From Streptomyces antimycoticus (GTDB lineage: Bacteria > Actinomycetota > Actinomycetes > Streptomycetales > Streptomycetaceae), in contig NZ_BJHV01000001.1 in the NCBI RefSeq assembly GCF_005405925.1, forward strand, positions 2,976,001-3,040,000: 64,000 nt of DNA. The letters are read 5' to 3'. A program made the position numbers and the translations under genes. A model generated the notes under the pieces. It searched no databases and was not told the origin of the DNA. It saw only the letters and a program-made list of their open reading frames with translations. Within the stretch, counting starts at the first letter, position 1. Each line of letters starts with the position of its first letter. This document shows positions 20,235-30,091 of the stretch, piece after piece.

Positions 20235-21569
20235 ATGCACCATGACCGCTCCCCGTCCATGGCCCGCCTCGCCGCCGCGTCCCTGGCCGGCACCGCGATC
20301 GAGTTCTACGACTTCTTCGTCTACGGCACGGCCGCCGCGCTCGTCCTCGGCCCGCTGTTCTTTCCCACCTTCTCGCCGCTGGCCGGCACCCTCGCGGCCT
20401 TCGGCACCTTCGCCGTCGGCTTCGTCTCCCGGCCCCTGGGCTCGATGCTCTTCGGGCCCATCGGCGACCGCCACGGGCGCCGGCCGGTGCTCATCGCCTC
20501 CCTGCTGCTCACCGGCGTCGCGACCGTCGCCGTGGGCTTCGTCCCGACCTACGACTCGATCGGCGTCGCCGCCCCCGTCCTGCTGCTCGTGCTGCGCTTT
20601 CTGCAGGGGCTGGGGCTCGGCGGCGAATGGGGCGGCGCGGTGCTGCTGACCGCCGAGCATGCGCCCGCGGAGCGGCGCGGGCTGTGGTCGGGCTTTCCGC
20701 AAGTCGGCCCGGCCATCGGCTTTCTGCTGGCCAACGGCACGATGCTGGCCCTGTCGGCCACGCTGAGCGATGCCGAGTTCCGGTCCTGGGGGTGGCGGGT
20801 GCCGTTCTGGGGCGCGGGGCTGCTGGCGGGGGCCGGGCTGCTGCTGCGGGCCCAGCTCACCGAGTCCCCGCGGTTCCAGGAGCTGGCCGAGCTCGGCGAA
20901 CGGGCCACCGCGCCGCTGGCCGAGGTGGTGCGCGGCCACTGGCGGCTGGTCCTGCTGACCGCGGGCGGGCTCGCGGTGGGCTATGCCGTCTTCTACGCGG
21001 TCACGACCTGGTCCCTGGCATACGGCACGGAGCGGCTCGGTGTCGCCCGCACCACCCTGCTGGGCTGCATCATGGCGGCCGTGGCGGTCATGGGCGCCCT
21101 GACGCCGCTGGCGGCCCATTTCGGCGACCGCTTCGGGCGGCGGCCGCTGTGCCTGGTGGGCTGCGTGGCCACCGTGGTGTGGATGTTTCCGCTGGTCGCG
21201 CTGTTGCGCACCGGTGAGCCGCCGTTGATGTTCCTGGGCTTCCTGGGCGCGCTGCTCGCCTTCATCACCATGTTCGCCGTGACCTCGGCGTATCTGCCCG
21301 AGCTGTTCGAGGCGCGGGTGCGCTGCACGGGAGCGGCGCTCGGCTACAACCTCGCGGGCGTCCTGGGCGGGGCGCTCACACCGATCGTCGCGACGGCGAT
21401 GTCGCACGGGGACGGCCCGCCCTGGGGCGTCGCCGCGTATCTGACCGCCGCCGCGCTGCTGAGCCTGGGCTGCTTCGTGCTGCTGCCGGAGACACGGCCG
21501 ACGGCCGACCGTCCGGATGGTGGACGATCGGCCGTACGGCCTCTGGAGGCCGGGGAGGCGGCTGTATGA
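20235..21569 (+). CDS. MFS transporter, metabolite:H+ symporter (MHS) type
   Basis: A 444-residue, 12-helix major facilitator. The MHS-family marks are FYDFFVYGTAAAL in helix 1, the loop motif GPIGDRHGRRPVL after helix 2, FLQGLGLGGEWGGAVLLTAEH in helices 4-5, a second-half FGDRFGRRPLCLVG, and YLPELFEARVRCTGAALGYN near helix 10. Relatives (ShiA, ProP, KgtP) carry carboxylates or betaines with protons; the substrate here is not predictable. The short GTG/ATG start at 20235 gives only eight residues before helix 1. It stands alone, convergent with terC. Confidence 0.9.
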   Translation: MHHDRSPSMARLAAASLAGTAIEFYDFFVYGTAAALVLGPLFFPTFSPLAGTLAAFGTFAVGFVSRPLGSMLFGPIGDRHGRRPVLIASLLLTGVATVAVGFVPTYDSIGVAAPVLLLVLRFLQGLGLGGEWGGAVLLTAEHAPAERRGLWSGFPQVGPAIGFLLANGTMLALSATLSDAEFRSWGWRVPFWGAGLLAGAGLLLRAQLTESPRFQELAELGERATAPLAEVVRGHWRLVLLTAGGLAVGYAVFYAVTTWSLAYGTERLGVARTTLLGCIMAAVAVMGALTPLAAHFGDRFGRRPLCLVGCVATVVWMFPLVALLRTGEPPLMFLGFLGALLAFITMFAVTSAYLPELFEARVRCTGAALGYNLAGVLGGALTPIVATAMSHGDGPPWGVAAYLTAAALLSLGCFVLLPETRPTADRPDGGRSAVRPLEAGEAAV

Positions 21570-21659
21570 GCCGTCTCCCGGATCCGGGACGCGGACAGTC
21601 GCCGCGCGCCTTCTGACGCTGTCGGGCGTGTCAGGGCGGTGACGCCGCGGAAGACACCG

Positions 21660-22664
21660 TCAGACGTCGACGCTGTCCTTGTCCCGGGCCCGGTCCTCCC
21701 CGCTCCCCGCCTCCGCCAGGGCCTGTTTCTTCGAGGCGTAGAGACTGGTGACCGTCGTGACGGCGAGCACCGCGCAGATGACGCCGAGCGAGACGGGGAT
21801 GCTGATCTCCGGGACATGCACTCCGGCCTCGTGCAGGGCATGCAGCACCAGCTTGACGCCGATGAAGCCGAGGATGATCGACAGCCCGTACGAGAGGTGG
21901 ACCAGCTTCTTGAGCAGGCCACCGATCAGGAAGTACAGCTGGCGCAGACCCATCAGCGCGAAGGCGTTGGCGGTGAAGACGATGTACGGGTCCTGGGTGA
22001 GGCCGAAGATCGCGGGTATCGAGTCCAGCGCGAACAGGACGTCCGTGGTGCCGATCGCCAGCATGACGATCAGCATCGGGGTCATCAGCCGCTTGCCGTT
22101 CTCCATGATGAACAGCTTGGTGCCGTGGTACTGGTCGGTGGACGGGAACCGCTTCTCGACCGCCTTGAGCAGCCGGTTCTCCTCGAACTCCGCTTCCTCC
22201 TCATCGGCCCGCGCCTCCTGGACGAGCTTCCACGCCGTCCAGATGAGGAAGGCGCCGAAGATGAAGAAGACCCAGGAGAAGGTCGAGACGATCGCGGCGC
22301 CGGCGGCGATGAAGACCGCACGCAGCACGAGGGCGATGAGCACGCCCACCATGAGCACGCGCTGCTGGTAGATCGTCGGCACGGCGAACTTCGCCATGAT
22401 CAGGACGAAGACGAAGAGGTTGTCGACGCTCAGCGACTTCTCGGTGATGAAGCCCGCGAAGAACTCACCGGAGGGCTGGCCGCCCGCGAAGACCAGCAGC
22501 CCGAGCCCGAAGAGCGCGGCGAGCGCGACCCAGACGGCGGTCCAGATCCCGGCCTCCTTGATGGAGACCTCATGCGGTTTGCGGCCGCCTATGAAGAAGT
22601 CGGCGGCGATGAGGGCGCAGAGACCGACGATGGTCAGGCTCCACATGGTCACGGAAACGTCCAC
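21660..22664 (-). CDS. terC: TerC-family integral membrane protein (probable Mn2+ exporter/metalation factor)
   Basis: A 334-residue TerC protein with about nine membrane segments. The two conserved acidic motifs are in SVDNLFVFVLI and TTDVLFALDSIPAIFG; these Asp residues lie in helices and are thought to bind metal. TerC relatives (Alx, MeeF/MeeY) export Mn2+ and support metalation of secreted proteins. A charged cytoplasmic loop (EARADEEEAEFEENRLL) follows the fourth helix. GTG 22664 has GGAGG 4 bases upstream; GTG or ATG 12-18 bases later are alternatives. A yybP-ykoY-like Mn riboswitch lies in its leader. Confidence 0.92.
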   Translation of the reverse strand: MDVSVTMWSLTIVGLCALIAADFFIGGRKPHEVSIKEAGIWTAVWVALAALFGLGLLVFAGGQPSGEFFAGFITEKSLSVDNLFVFVLIMAKFAVPTIYQQRVLMVGVLIALVLRAVFIAAGAAIVSTFSWVFFIFGAFLIWTAWKLVQEARADEEEAEFEENRLLKAVEKRFPSTDQYHGTKLFIMENGKRLMTPMLIVMLAIGTTDVLFALDSIPAIFGLTQDPYIVFTANAFALMGLRQLYFLIGGLLKKLVHLSYGLSIILGFIGVKLVLHALHEAGVHVPEISIPVSLGVICAVLAVTTVTSLYASKKQALAEAGSGEDRARDKDSVDV

Positions 22665-22668
22665 AGTT

Positions 22669-22835
22669 CCTCCGGCATTCGTACGGCAATCTCAGCGTCG
22701 TCGCTGCCGGAGGTCTCTTCCGCCCGTGGACCGCGCCACGGACCGGCGCCCCGGGATTCCGTCCGGCCTCCTGGGGCCGGACGGAATCCGTGGTGACGGG
22801 AACACCGCTACAGGAGTACTCCCCTCCGCGTATAC
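22669..22835 (-). promoter_or_regulatory. yybP-ykoY (Mn2+-sensing) riboswitch upstream of terC
   Basis: In minus-strand order the leader contains GGAGGGGAGTA (about 22828-22818), CCCGTCACCACGG, a long GTCCGGCC hairpin and AGAGACCTCCGGC (about 22718-22706). These match the conserved L1 and L3 segments and the closing P1 strand of yybP-ykoY riboswitches, which commonly control TerC-type genes. P1 can form from CGGAGG and CCTCCG. The same CCTCCGGC (22706-22713) is perfectly complementary over 8 bases to GCCGGAGG (22669-22676), the terC Shine-Dalgarno. So P1 formation and ribosome-site sequestration are mutually exclusive: Mn binding should release translation. Confidence 0.78.
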
Positions 22836-22860
22836 GAGGGTACAGGAATTCCCATGGAAG

Positions 22861-22890
22861 AGTAAAGAGATGGATAAAAGCGCAGGTCAA
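22861..22890 (-). promoter_or_regulatory. Candidate terC promoter
   Basis: TTGACC (22885-22890) and TTTACT (22861-22866) are 18 bases apart on the minus strand, giving a predicted start near 22853, just before the riboswitch. The -35 overlaps the last codons of the upstream TerD-fusion gene. Confidence 0.5.
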
Positions 22891-24857
22891 TTGCCGTATG
22901 ACGGGCGGGCCCTGGCAGCCTTCAGAGCCTTCGCGGCCCGCCCCGCCTCCCCGAGCACCTGATCCAGCACCCGGCTGCCCCGCGGCACCATCGACGGCTC
23001 GTACGTCCACGCATGGCCCACCCAGGGGTCGGCGAGGTGGTCGTCGGCGACCGGGGTGAGCCGCAGCAGCGACCGCCACAGCGGGTCCAGCACCGGACCG
23101 TAGGCCCGCGCGTCCTCACGGTCGGCGACCATCATCAGATGCACGCCCACGGCGGGCCCCTCGTCCGCCAGATAGCGCAGCTGGGTAACGGCCCGGTCGT
23201 CGAAGCCGTGCGGGAAGTCGTGGACGATCAGCAGCTGCTCGGCGGTGTCCAGATCGGGCGGCAGCGCGTCCGTGGCACCACTGCGGACCGCCATCTGCAC
23301 CAGGTCCACGCGCCGGGTCAGGGCGGCCAGCACCGAGGAGACCCCCTGGGCTCCGGCCGCCGGCGGCTCGGCCAGCGCGCCCGACCCCACCAGCGGGGCG
23401 AACGAGCCCGCGGCCGAACCCGCCGGGTCGATCACCTGCACCGCGATCTCCCCCGCCGGATAGACGGCCAGCAGCCGCGCGGCGATGGCGACCGCCGCGT
23501 CCGCGGCCAGCCTGCGCAGCTCACCTGAGTCGGCCGGCCCCTCGTCGAACCCGCCCGAACGCCCCGCGTCGATCCACAGCCCCCGCTCCAGCGGCAGCCG
23601 CACCAGCATGGGGATGCGCAGGTCGGTGCGTTCCGGGAGGTGCAGATCGCCCACGCGCAGGGCCATCGGGATCTCCATCGGCACCTGGTACGCCTGCCAC
23701 ACCGGGCTGTCCCAGCGGGCGTAGGCGGGCGGCAGCGCGGGCTCCACCACCTCGGCCTCGGCGGTGAGCTGCGCCAGATCGCGGTCGAGGGCGGCGCGGG
23801 CCTGCTCGACGAGGTCGGCGTGCTTGGCGCGCGCGTCGGCGCGGGCGGAGTCGGCGGCCGGGCCCACCCTGGTGCGCGGGTCGGAGAGCACCCGGTCCAG
23901 CTCCTGCTCCATCCGGGACTCGGCGAAGTCCACGGCGCTGCGGTAGGCCGCGGTCGTCCGGGCCAGGTCCTCGAACATCCCCCAGACCTGGTTGTAGAGC
24001 CGCTCGTCCATGGTCCAGCCGGAGGCGTCGCCCGCGACCGGCTGGGCGGGCTGTCCGGGTGCGGCGGGCGGCGCGGTGGGCGCGGGGGTGGGCGGCGCGG
24101 CCGTACGGCGGGCCGGGTGCTCGTAGTTGACCGGCCCTCCGGTGGCGGGCGCGCCCTGGGGTTGCTGCGAGGTCTGCGGCTGGGCGGGAGCCGGGTCGGC
24201 GCCGCCGCTCGTAGTGGCCGCCGGGTCGGCGCCGACGCCCGCGGCGGACGTGCGCACCCGGCCGTCGCCCTCGGAGCGGGGCGGGGGCTGGGCGACCGAG
24301 CGGGCCATGCCCCGCGCCACCGCCTCGTTGATCCGCGCCGCGAGGTCGGTGGCCTCCGCCAGCCCCTGGTCGTGCAGCATGGCGGCCAGCCCGCCCGCGT
24401 ATCCCTGGCCGACGGCGCGCACCTTCCAGGCGCCCTGCCTGCGGTAGAGCTCCAGGGCGGTCACCGCGGACTCCGAGTCCAGATCGGTGATGGTGTAGCC
24501 GGCGATCTCGGTGCCGTCGAGGCCGGTGACGGCGACGAACGGCGCGGCCATGACGCCGAATCGGGCCGGGCCGCCGACGCCGGCCGGCAGCGCGAGCAGC
24601 ACGGTGACCCGGTGGATGTGGTCGGGCATCGCGTCGAGGTCGACGGCGAGCCGGTGGTCGGCCGCCGCCTGTTTGGGCACCTCTATCCCGGCCAGCTGGG
24701 GCGAGGCGGGGTGCGCGACCCATTCGGCGCCGTGCACCGTGCCCCGCTCATCGCCGAGTGTCGCCCCGGCCACGATCGGATTGCCCGCAGAGATCCGGAT
24801 CTCCAAACGGGTCTGGGGCAGGGGGTGGTTCTGCCCTCGGACCAGCTCGGCCGTCAT
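22887..24857 (-). CDS. TerD-domain protein fused to an FtsK/SpoIIIE-like domain without an intact P-loop
   Basis: A 656-residue multidomain protein. Residues 1-185 form a TerD-like domain (RISAGNPIVAGATLGDERGT, AVDLDAMPDHIHRVTVLLAL, YTITDLDSESAVTALELYRR). TerD domains bind calcium and belong to tellurite/stress response systems. A Pro/Ala/Gln linker follows (about 190-285), then a coiled-coil-like segment (DFAESRMEQELDRVLSD). The C-terminal region resembles an FtsK/SpoIIIE-type fold: MLVRLPLERGLWIDAGRSGG stands where a P-loop would be, and LLIVHDFPHGFDD resembles Walker B. No GxxGxGKS/T is visible, so ATP hydrolysis is doubtful. Same direction as terD upstream and terC downstream. Confidence 0.75.
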   Translation of the reverse strand: MTAELVRGQNHPLPQTRLEIRISAGNPIVAGATLGDERGTVHGAEWVAHPASPQLAGIEVPKQAAADHRLAVDLDAMPDHIHRVTVLLALPAGVGGPARFGVMAAPFVAVTGLDGTEIAGYTITDLDSESAVTALELYRRQGAWKVRAVGQGYAGGLAAMLHDQGLAEATDLAARINEAVARGMARSVAQPPPRSEGDGRVRTSAAGVGADPAATTSGGADPAPAQPQTSQQPQGAPATGGPVNYEHPARRTAAPPTPAPTAPPAAPGQPAQPVAGDASGWTMDERLYNQVWGMFEDLARTTAAYRSAVDFAESRMEQELDRVLSDPRTRVGPAADSARADARAKHADLVEQARAALDRDLAQLTAEAEVVEPALPPAYARWDSPVWQAYQVPMEIPMALRVGDLHLPERTDLRIPMLVRLPLERGLWIDAGRSGGFDEGPADSGELRRLAADAAVAIAARLLAVYPAGEIAVQVIDPAGSAAGSFAPLVGSGALAEPPAAGAQGVSSVLAALTRRVDLVQMAVRSGATDALPPDLDTAEQLLIVHDFPHGFDDRAVTQLRYLADEGPAVGVHLMMVADREDARAYGPVLDPLWRSLLRLTPVADDHLADPWVGHAWTYEPSMVPRGSRVLDQVLGEAGRAAKALKAARARPSYGN

Positions 24858-24903
24858 GGCTGCGTCCCCTCGTTGTATTCCGCTGATGCCGTATGGGTGC
24901 GGT

Positions 24904-24949
24904 GAGCGCGTCGGCCCGGCGAGCTGTGCTCCACCGGGCCGACGCGCTC
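24904..24949. terminator. 16-bp perfect hairpin between terD and the TerD-fusion gene
   Basis: GAGCGCGTCGGCCCGG (24904-24919) pairs perfectly with 24934-24949 across a 14-base loop, 47 bases before the start of the TerD-fusion gene. It may attenuate or end transcription from terD. Confidence 0.65.
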
Positions 24950-24993
24950 ATCCGGGCGGTTCGCCTCCGGGGCGGATCCGCCGGTCGACGTGT

Positions 24994-25015
24994 CCGCCGC
25001 TCGTCCGAGCGGCGG
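24994..25015. terminator. 10-bp hairpin just after terD
   Basis: CCGCCGCTCG (24994-25003) pairs with 25006-25015 across a 2-base loop, 11 bases downstream of the terD stop. Likely terD terminator together with the larger hairpin beyond it. Confidence 0.6.
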
Positions 25016-25026
25016 TGACAGCCGTT

Positions 25027-25605
25027 TTACAGATGCGGCACGATGTGCGGCATCAGGTCCTGGAAGGTGCGGCCGTTGGCCGGCTCGCCGACCGCCTTCA
25101 TCTGCCAGGCGCCGCCCGCGCGCTGGACCGTGGCCATGATCTGGGCGGTGTACTGCCCGCCGCCGGTGAGGGTGTAGCGGGCGAGTTCCTGCCCGTTGGT
25201 CTCGTCCACCAGCCTGCAGAACGCGTTCTGCACCTCGGCGAAGGTCTGGCCGGTGAAGGAGTTCACCGTGAAGACGATCTGGTCGATGTGGACGGGCACC
25301 CGCTGCAGATCGACCAGGATCGCCTCGTCGTCGCCGCCCTGACCGGCACCGCCCACGAGATTGTCACCGGTGTGGCGGACCGAGCCGTCGTCGCTGACCA
25401 GGTGGCGGAAGAAGACGACATCGGTCGGCTGCTTGTCGGCGAAGAGGACGGCCGACGCATCGAGGTCGATCTCCCTCGTACGGGAGCCGAACAGTCCGCG
25501 GCGGGGCGCCGCCTGCCAGCCCAGCCCCATCCGCACCGCGGTCAGGGCGCCCCCGTCGGCCTTCTGCAGGCTGATGGCCTGTCCCTTGGACATGTTGACC
25601 GTCAC
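25027..25605 (-). CDS. terD: TerD-family stress-response protein
   Basis: A 192-residue single-domain TerD/CABP protein: SKGQAISLQKADG at the N-terminus, then REIDLDASAVLFAD, GGDDEAILVDLQRVP (acidic calcium-binding type motif) and VFTVNSFTGQTFAEVQNAFCRLVD. The end has ELARYTLTGGGQYTAQIMA. TerD proteins are cytoplasmic, bind Ca2+ and in Streptomyces influence development and stress tolerance. GTG 25605 is used; Met at 25593 is an alternative matching the usual MSKG start. Same strand as the TerD-fusion and terC genes downstream. Confidence 0.92.
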   Translation of the reverse strand: MTVNMSKGQAISLQKADGGALTAVRMGLGWQAAPRRGLFGSRTREIDLDASAVLFADKQPTDVVFFRHLVSDDGSVRHTGDNLVGGAGQGGDDEAILVDLQRVPVHIDQIVFTVNSFTGQTFAEVQNAFCRLVDETNGQELARYTLTGGGQYTAQIMATVQRAGGAWQMKAVGEPANGRTFQDLMPHIVPHL

Positions 25606-25766
25606 GCGCTGTCCCTACTCTCGTCTCTCGATTCCCCGTGGCCGCCGTGGGTGTGCGGCCGTGGCCGCGCCGTATGCACGGCCCTCCGAAAACCCTATGC
25701 ACTGCCGCCAGGGCTCCGGCCGGACGAGCGGGCTTTTGTGTCGGTCTTGCAACACAGCGAAGGTGC

Positions 25767-25795
25767 GGGCGCCCCGGCGAAGACCCGGGGCGCCC
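25767..25795 (-). terminator. uvrB terminator
   Basis: GGGCGCCCCGG (25767-25777) pairs with CCGGGGCGCCC (25785-25795) over a 7-base loop, directly after the uvrB stop on the minus strand. The rest of 25606-25766, the upstream region of terD, holds no visible gene. Confidence 0.8.
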
Positions 25796-25800
25796 GGCCG

Positions 25801-27939
<2,139 letters not shown>

Positions 27940-28024
27940 GAGACCAACCGTACGACTCGCCACTGACAACGGCGGGGCGCTCCCGTGCGCGACCCGCCCC
28001 CGGCCCTCCGGCCGGATTCAGACG

Positions 28025-28038
28025 ATCATGCGCATGAT
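28025..28038. promoter_or_regulatory. 14-bp palindrome in the uvrB/GDPD divergent promoter region
   Basis: ATCATGCGCATGAT is a perfect palindrome in the 214-bp region between the divergent uvrB and glycerophosphodiesterase genes. No GAAC-N4-GTTC LexA box is visible nearby. It is a candidate operator with no known owner. Confidence 0.35.
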
Positions 28039-28117
28039 GTCGCCCGCGGCACGAATTTTCCGCCCATCCGATATCTATCCTCCGCTACCACGCATCTGGG
28101 ACCCTCTGCCCGTCCAT

Positions 28118-28139
28118 GAGTCAGACGAGAGTCAGACGA
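28118..28139 (+). repeat. Two perfect 11-bp direct repeats before the GDPD start
   Basis: GAGTCAGACGA occurs twice in tandem, ending 14 bases before the ATG. The 11-bp period resembles tandem response-regulator sites such as PHO boxes, but the sequence does not match GTTCACC. Confidence 0.4.
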
Positions 28140-28153
28140 CGCGAGGAGTCCGT

Positions 28154-29038
28154 ATGCAGATCCGCCCGGCCGCCGCGTTAACCGGCGCGCTCATCGGGAT
28201 GTCCGCGCTCTTCCTCCCCACGGCCACGGCGACCGCCCAGCCCACCGGCCAGACGCACCACCACACGGTCACCGTGGCCCATCGCGGTGCCTCCGCCTAC
28301 GCCCCCGAGAACACCCTGGCCGCCGTCGACGCCGCCGACGACCTGGGCATCGACTGGGTGGAGAACGACGTCCAGCGCACCAGGGACGGCGAGCTGATCG
28401 TGATGCACGACACCACGCTGAGCCGGACCACCGACGTCGAGCAGCTGTTCCCGGACCGGGCGCCCTGGAACATCTCCGACTTCACCCTCGACGAGATCGA
28501 GAAGCTGGACGCCGGAAGCTGGTTCGGCGCCGAGTTCCAGGGCGAGACGGTGCCGACCCTGGAGGAGTACATGGACCGGGTTTCGGACAATCATCAAAAG
28601 CTCCTGATGGAGCTCAAGGCCCCTGAGCGCTATCCCGGGATCGAACGCCAGACGCTGCGGGAGCTGCGCAGAGAGGGCTGGCTGGACCATCGGCACAAGC
28701 CCCGGCTGATCATCCAGAGCTTCAGCGCCGACTCCGTGCGGACGGTCCACGGGCTGCGGCCGGACGTCAAGACCGGCTTCCTCGGCACCCCGGCCGTCGC
28801 CGACCTGCCGGAGTACGCCGAGTTCACCGACCAGATCAACCCCAGCTACACCACCATCGACGCCGGCTATGTGGCCGCGGTGCGGTCGGTGGACGGGGCG
28901 CACGGCAAGCCGCTGGAGGTCTACACCTGGACCGTCAACGACGGCCCGTCGGCGGTCTCGGTCGCGGGCATGGGCGTGAACGGCATCATCACCAACAAGC
29001 CCGATGTGATCCGGGACGCCCTCGACGACGCCTCGTGA
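28154..29038 (+). CDS. glpQ: Secreted glycerophosphodiester phosphodiesterase
   Basis: Hydrolyses glycerophosphodiesters to glycerol 3-phosphate and an alcohol outside the cell, scavenging phosphate and glycerol. The 294-residue protein has a signal peptide (MQIRPAAALTGALIG through TATATAQP), then the GDPD catalytic start VAHRGASAYAPENTLAAV with catalytic His/Arg, DWVENDVQRTRDGELIVMHD with metal-binding Glu/Asp and catalytic His, and VYTWTVND near the end. ATG 28154 has AGGAG 5 bases upstream. Compact form without extra domains; some homologues are phosphate-regulated. Confidence 0.92.
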   Translation: MQIRPAAALTGALIGMSALFLPTATATAQPTGQTHHHTVTVAHRGASAYAPENTLAAVDAADDLGIDWVENDVQRTRDGELIVMHDTTLSRTTDVEQLFPDRAPWNISDFTLDEIEKLDAGSWFGAEFQGETVPTLEEYMDRVSDNHQKLLMELKAPERYPGIERQTLRELRREGWLDHRHKPRLIIQSFSADSVRTVHGLRPDVKTGFLGTPAVADLPEYAEFTDQINPSYTTIDAGYVAAVRSVDGAHGKPLEVYTWTVNDGPSAVSVAGMGVNGIITNKPDVIRDALDDAS

Positions 29039-29057
29039 TCCACGGCTCCTGAACGAG

Positions 29058-29085
29058 GCGCCCCGCCGGCCGACCGGCGGGGCGC
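29058..29085. terminator. 12-bp terminator hairpin after the GDPD gene
   Basis: GCGCCCCGCCGG (29058-29069) pairs perfectly with 29074-29085 over a 4-base loop, 19 bases after the stop. Confidence 0.8.
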
Positions 29086-29113
29086 TGTCGGTGGTGGGTT
29101 CTACGCTGAGGGC

Positions 29114-29749
29114 GTGACGATCGCGCAGCGGCAGACACAGCGGGACCCGCACGAGGGGCCGGAGCGGCGGGACGCGCGCGCCTGGGCCTGGGCGGTCCCG
29201 GCCACGCCCATCGGCCCGCTGCTGCTCGCGGCCACGGACGAGGGGCTGGTCCAGGTGGTCTTCCACGCTGAGGAGAAGACGGCGGCCGAGGCCGTCGCCA
29301 GGCTCATCCGCCGCCTGGGCACCGAGCCCACGCCCGTGCCCTCCCCGGCCTCCGGCACCGCGGCCGCCCCGGCGGCGCCTCGCTGCGCCGAGCATCTCGC
29401 CGAGGCGATCCGGCAGGTGGGGAGCTATTTCGCCGAGGACACCACGGCGTTCACCCTCGCCCTGGACTGGTCCCTGACCACCGGCTTCAACCGCCGGGTG
29501 CTGCGCGAGCTGGCCGCCCATGTTCCCTACGGCACGGTCGTCGGCTATCAGGACCTCGCCGACCGGGTGGGCGAGCCGGGCGCGGCCCGTGCCGTCGGCG
29601 TGGCCATGGGGAGCAATCCGCTGCCGGTCGTGGTGCCCTGCCACCGGGTGGTCGAGAGCGGCGGGGGCATCGGCGGCTTCGGCGGCGGGCTGGAGACCAA
29701 GCGCTCCCTGCTCGCGCTGGAAGGCGTTCTTCCGCAACCGCTCTTCTGA
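29114..29749 (+). CDS. ogt: Methylated-DNA--protein-cysteine S-methyltransferase
   Basis: A suicide repair protein that moves the alkyl group from O6-alkylguanine to its own cysteine. The 211-residue protein has the C-terminal DNA-binding and active-site domain: FNRRVLRELAAHVPYGTVVG, ARAVGVAMGSNPLPVVVPCHRV with acceptor Cys176, and GGFGGGLETKRSLLALEG. The N-terminal domain has a 20-residue Pro/Ala loop insertion (about 73-92). The GTG start at 29114 lies only 28 bases after the upstream terminator. Second DNA-repair gene here besides uvrB. Confidence 0.93.
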   Translation: MTIAQRQTQRDPHEGPERRDARAWAWAVPATPIGPLLLAATDEGLVQVVFHAEEKTAAEAVARLIRRLGTEPTPVPSPASGTAAAPAAPRCAEHLAEAIRQVGSYFAEDTTAFTLALDWSLTTGFNRRVLRELAAHVPYGTVVGYQDLADRVGEPGAARAVGVAMGSNPLPVVVPCHRVVESGGGIGGFGGGLETKRSLLALEGVLPQPLF

Positions 29750-30091
29750 ATCGTTCTTCCCGGCCGGGACGGAAATATCTTGTTCCGGAATTCCTCGGCT
29801 GTCTTGTGGCGCTTGCCTATCACCCCTATCTTAGGAGCGCCCATCGCCCTGGCATTCCGTCACCTGCCGGGCATGGGGCTCTCATTGCGTTCGGCCGTAC
29901 GAACCGTACCGCGCGATAACGCTCTTCCCCGCTCTTCTGCTCTTCAGCTCTTGCGCTCTTCCTCGTTCCATCGATCTTCCGCTCCACCCGCTCCTGCGGT
30001 TCCCCCTGCCCTACCCGCACGCCCCGTTCTTCCCGCTCCTTGGAAATTCACCGCTCAACTACGTCCCCACAAGTGATCGAATTGGAGAGCC
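29750..30091 (+). promoter_or_regulatory. 342-bp AT-richer, pyrimidine-rich leader with promoter before the DUF4360 pair
   Basis: TTGTGG (29804-29809) and TATCTT (29827-29832) are 17 bases apart, a good promoter match, giving a start near 29840 and a leader of about 250 bases. From about 29932 to 30045 the plus strand is dominated by C and T with repeated GCTCTTCC-like words and few purines. No gene with a ribosome site is seen. Lower GC than its surroundings. Confidence 0.5.

Noticed and set aside
27940..28153. LexA (SOS) box before uvrB
   Set aside because: No GAAC-N4-GTTC was found in the divergent region.
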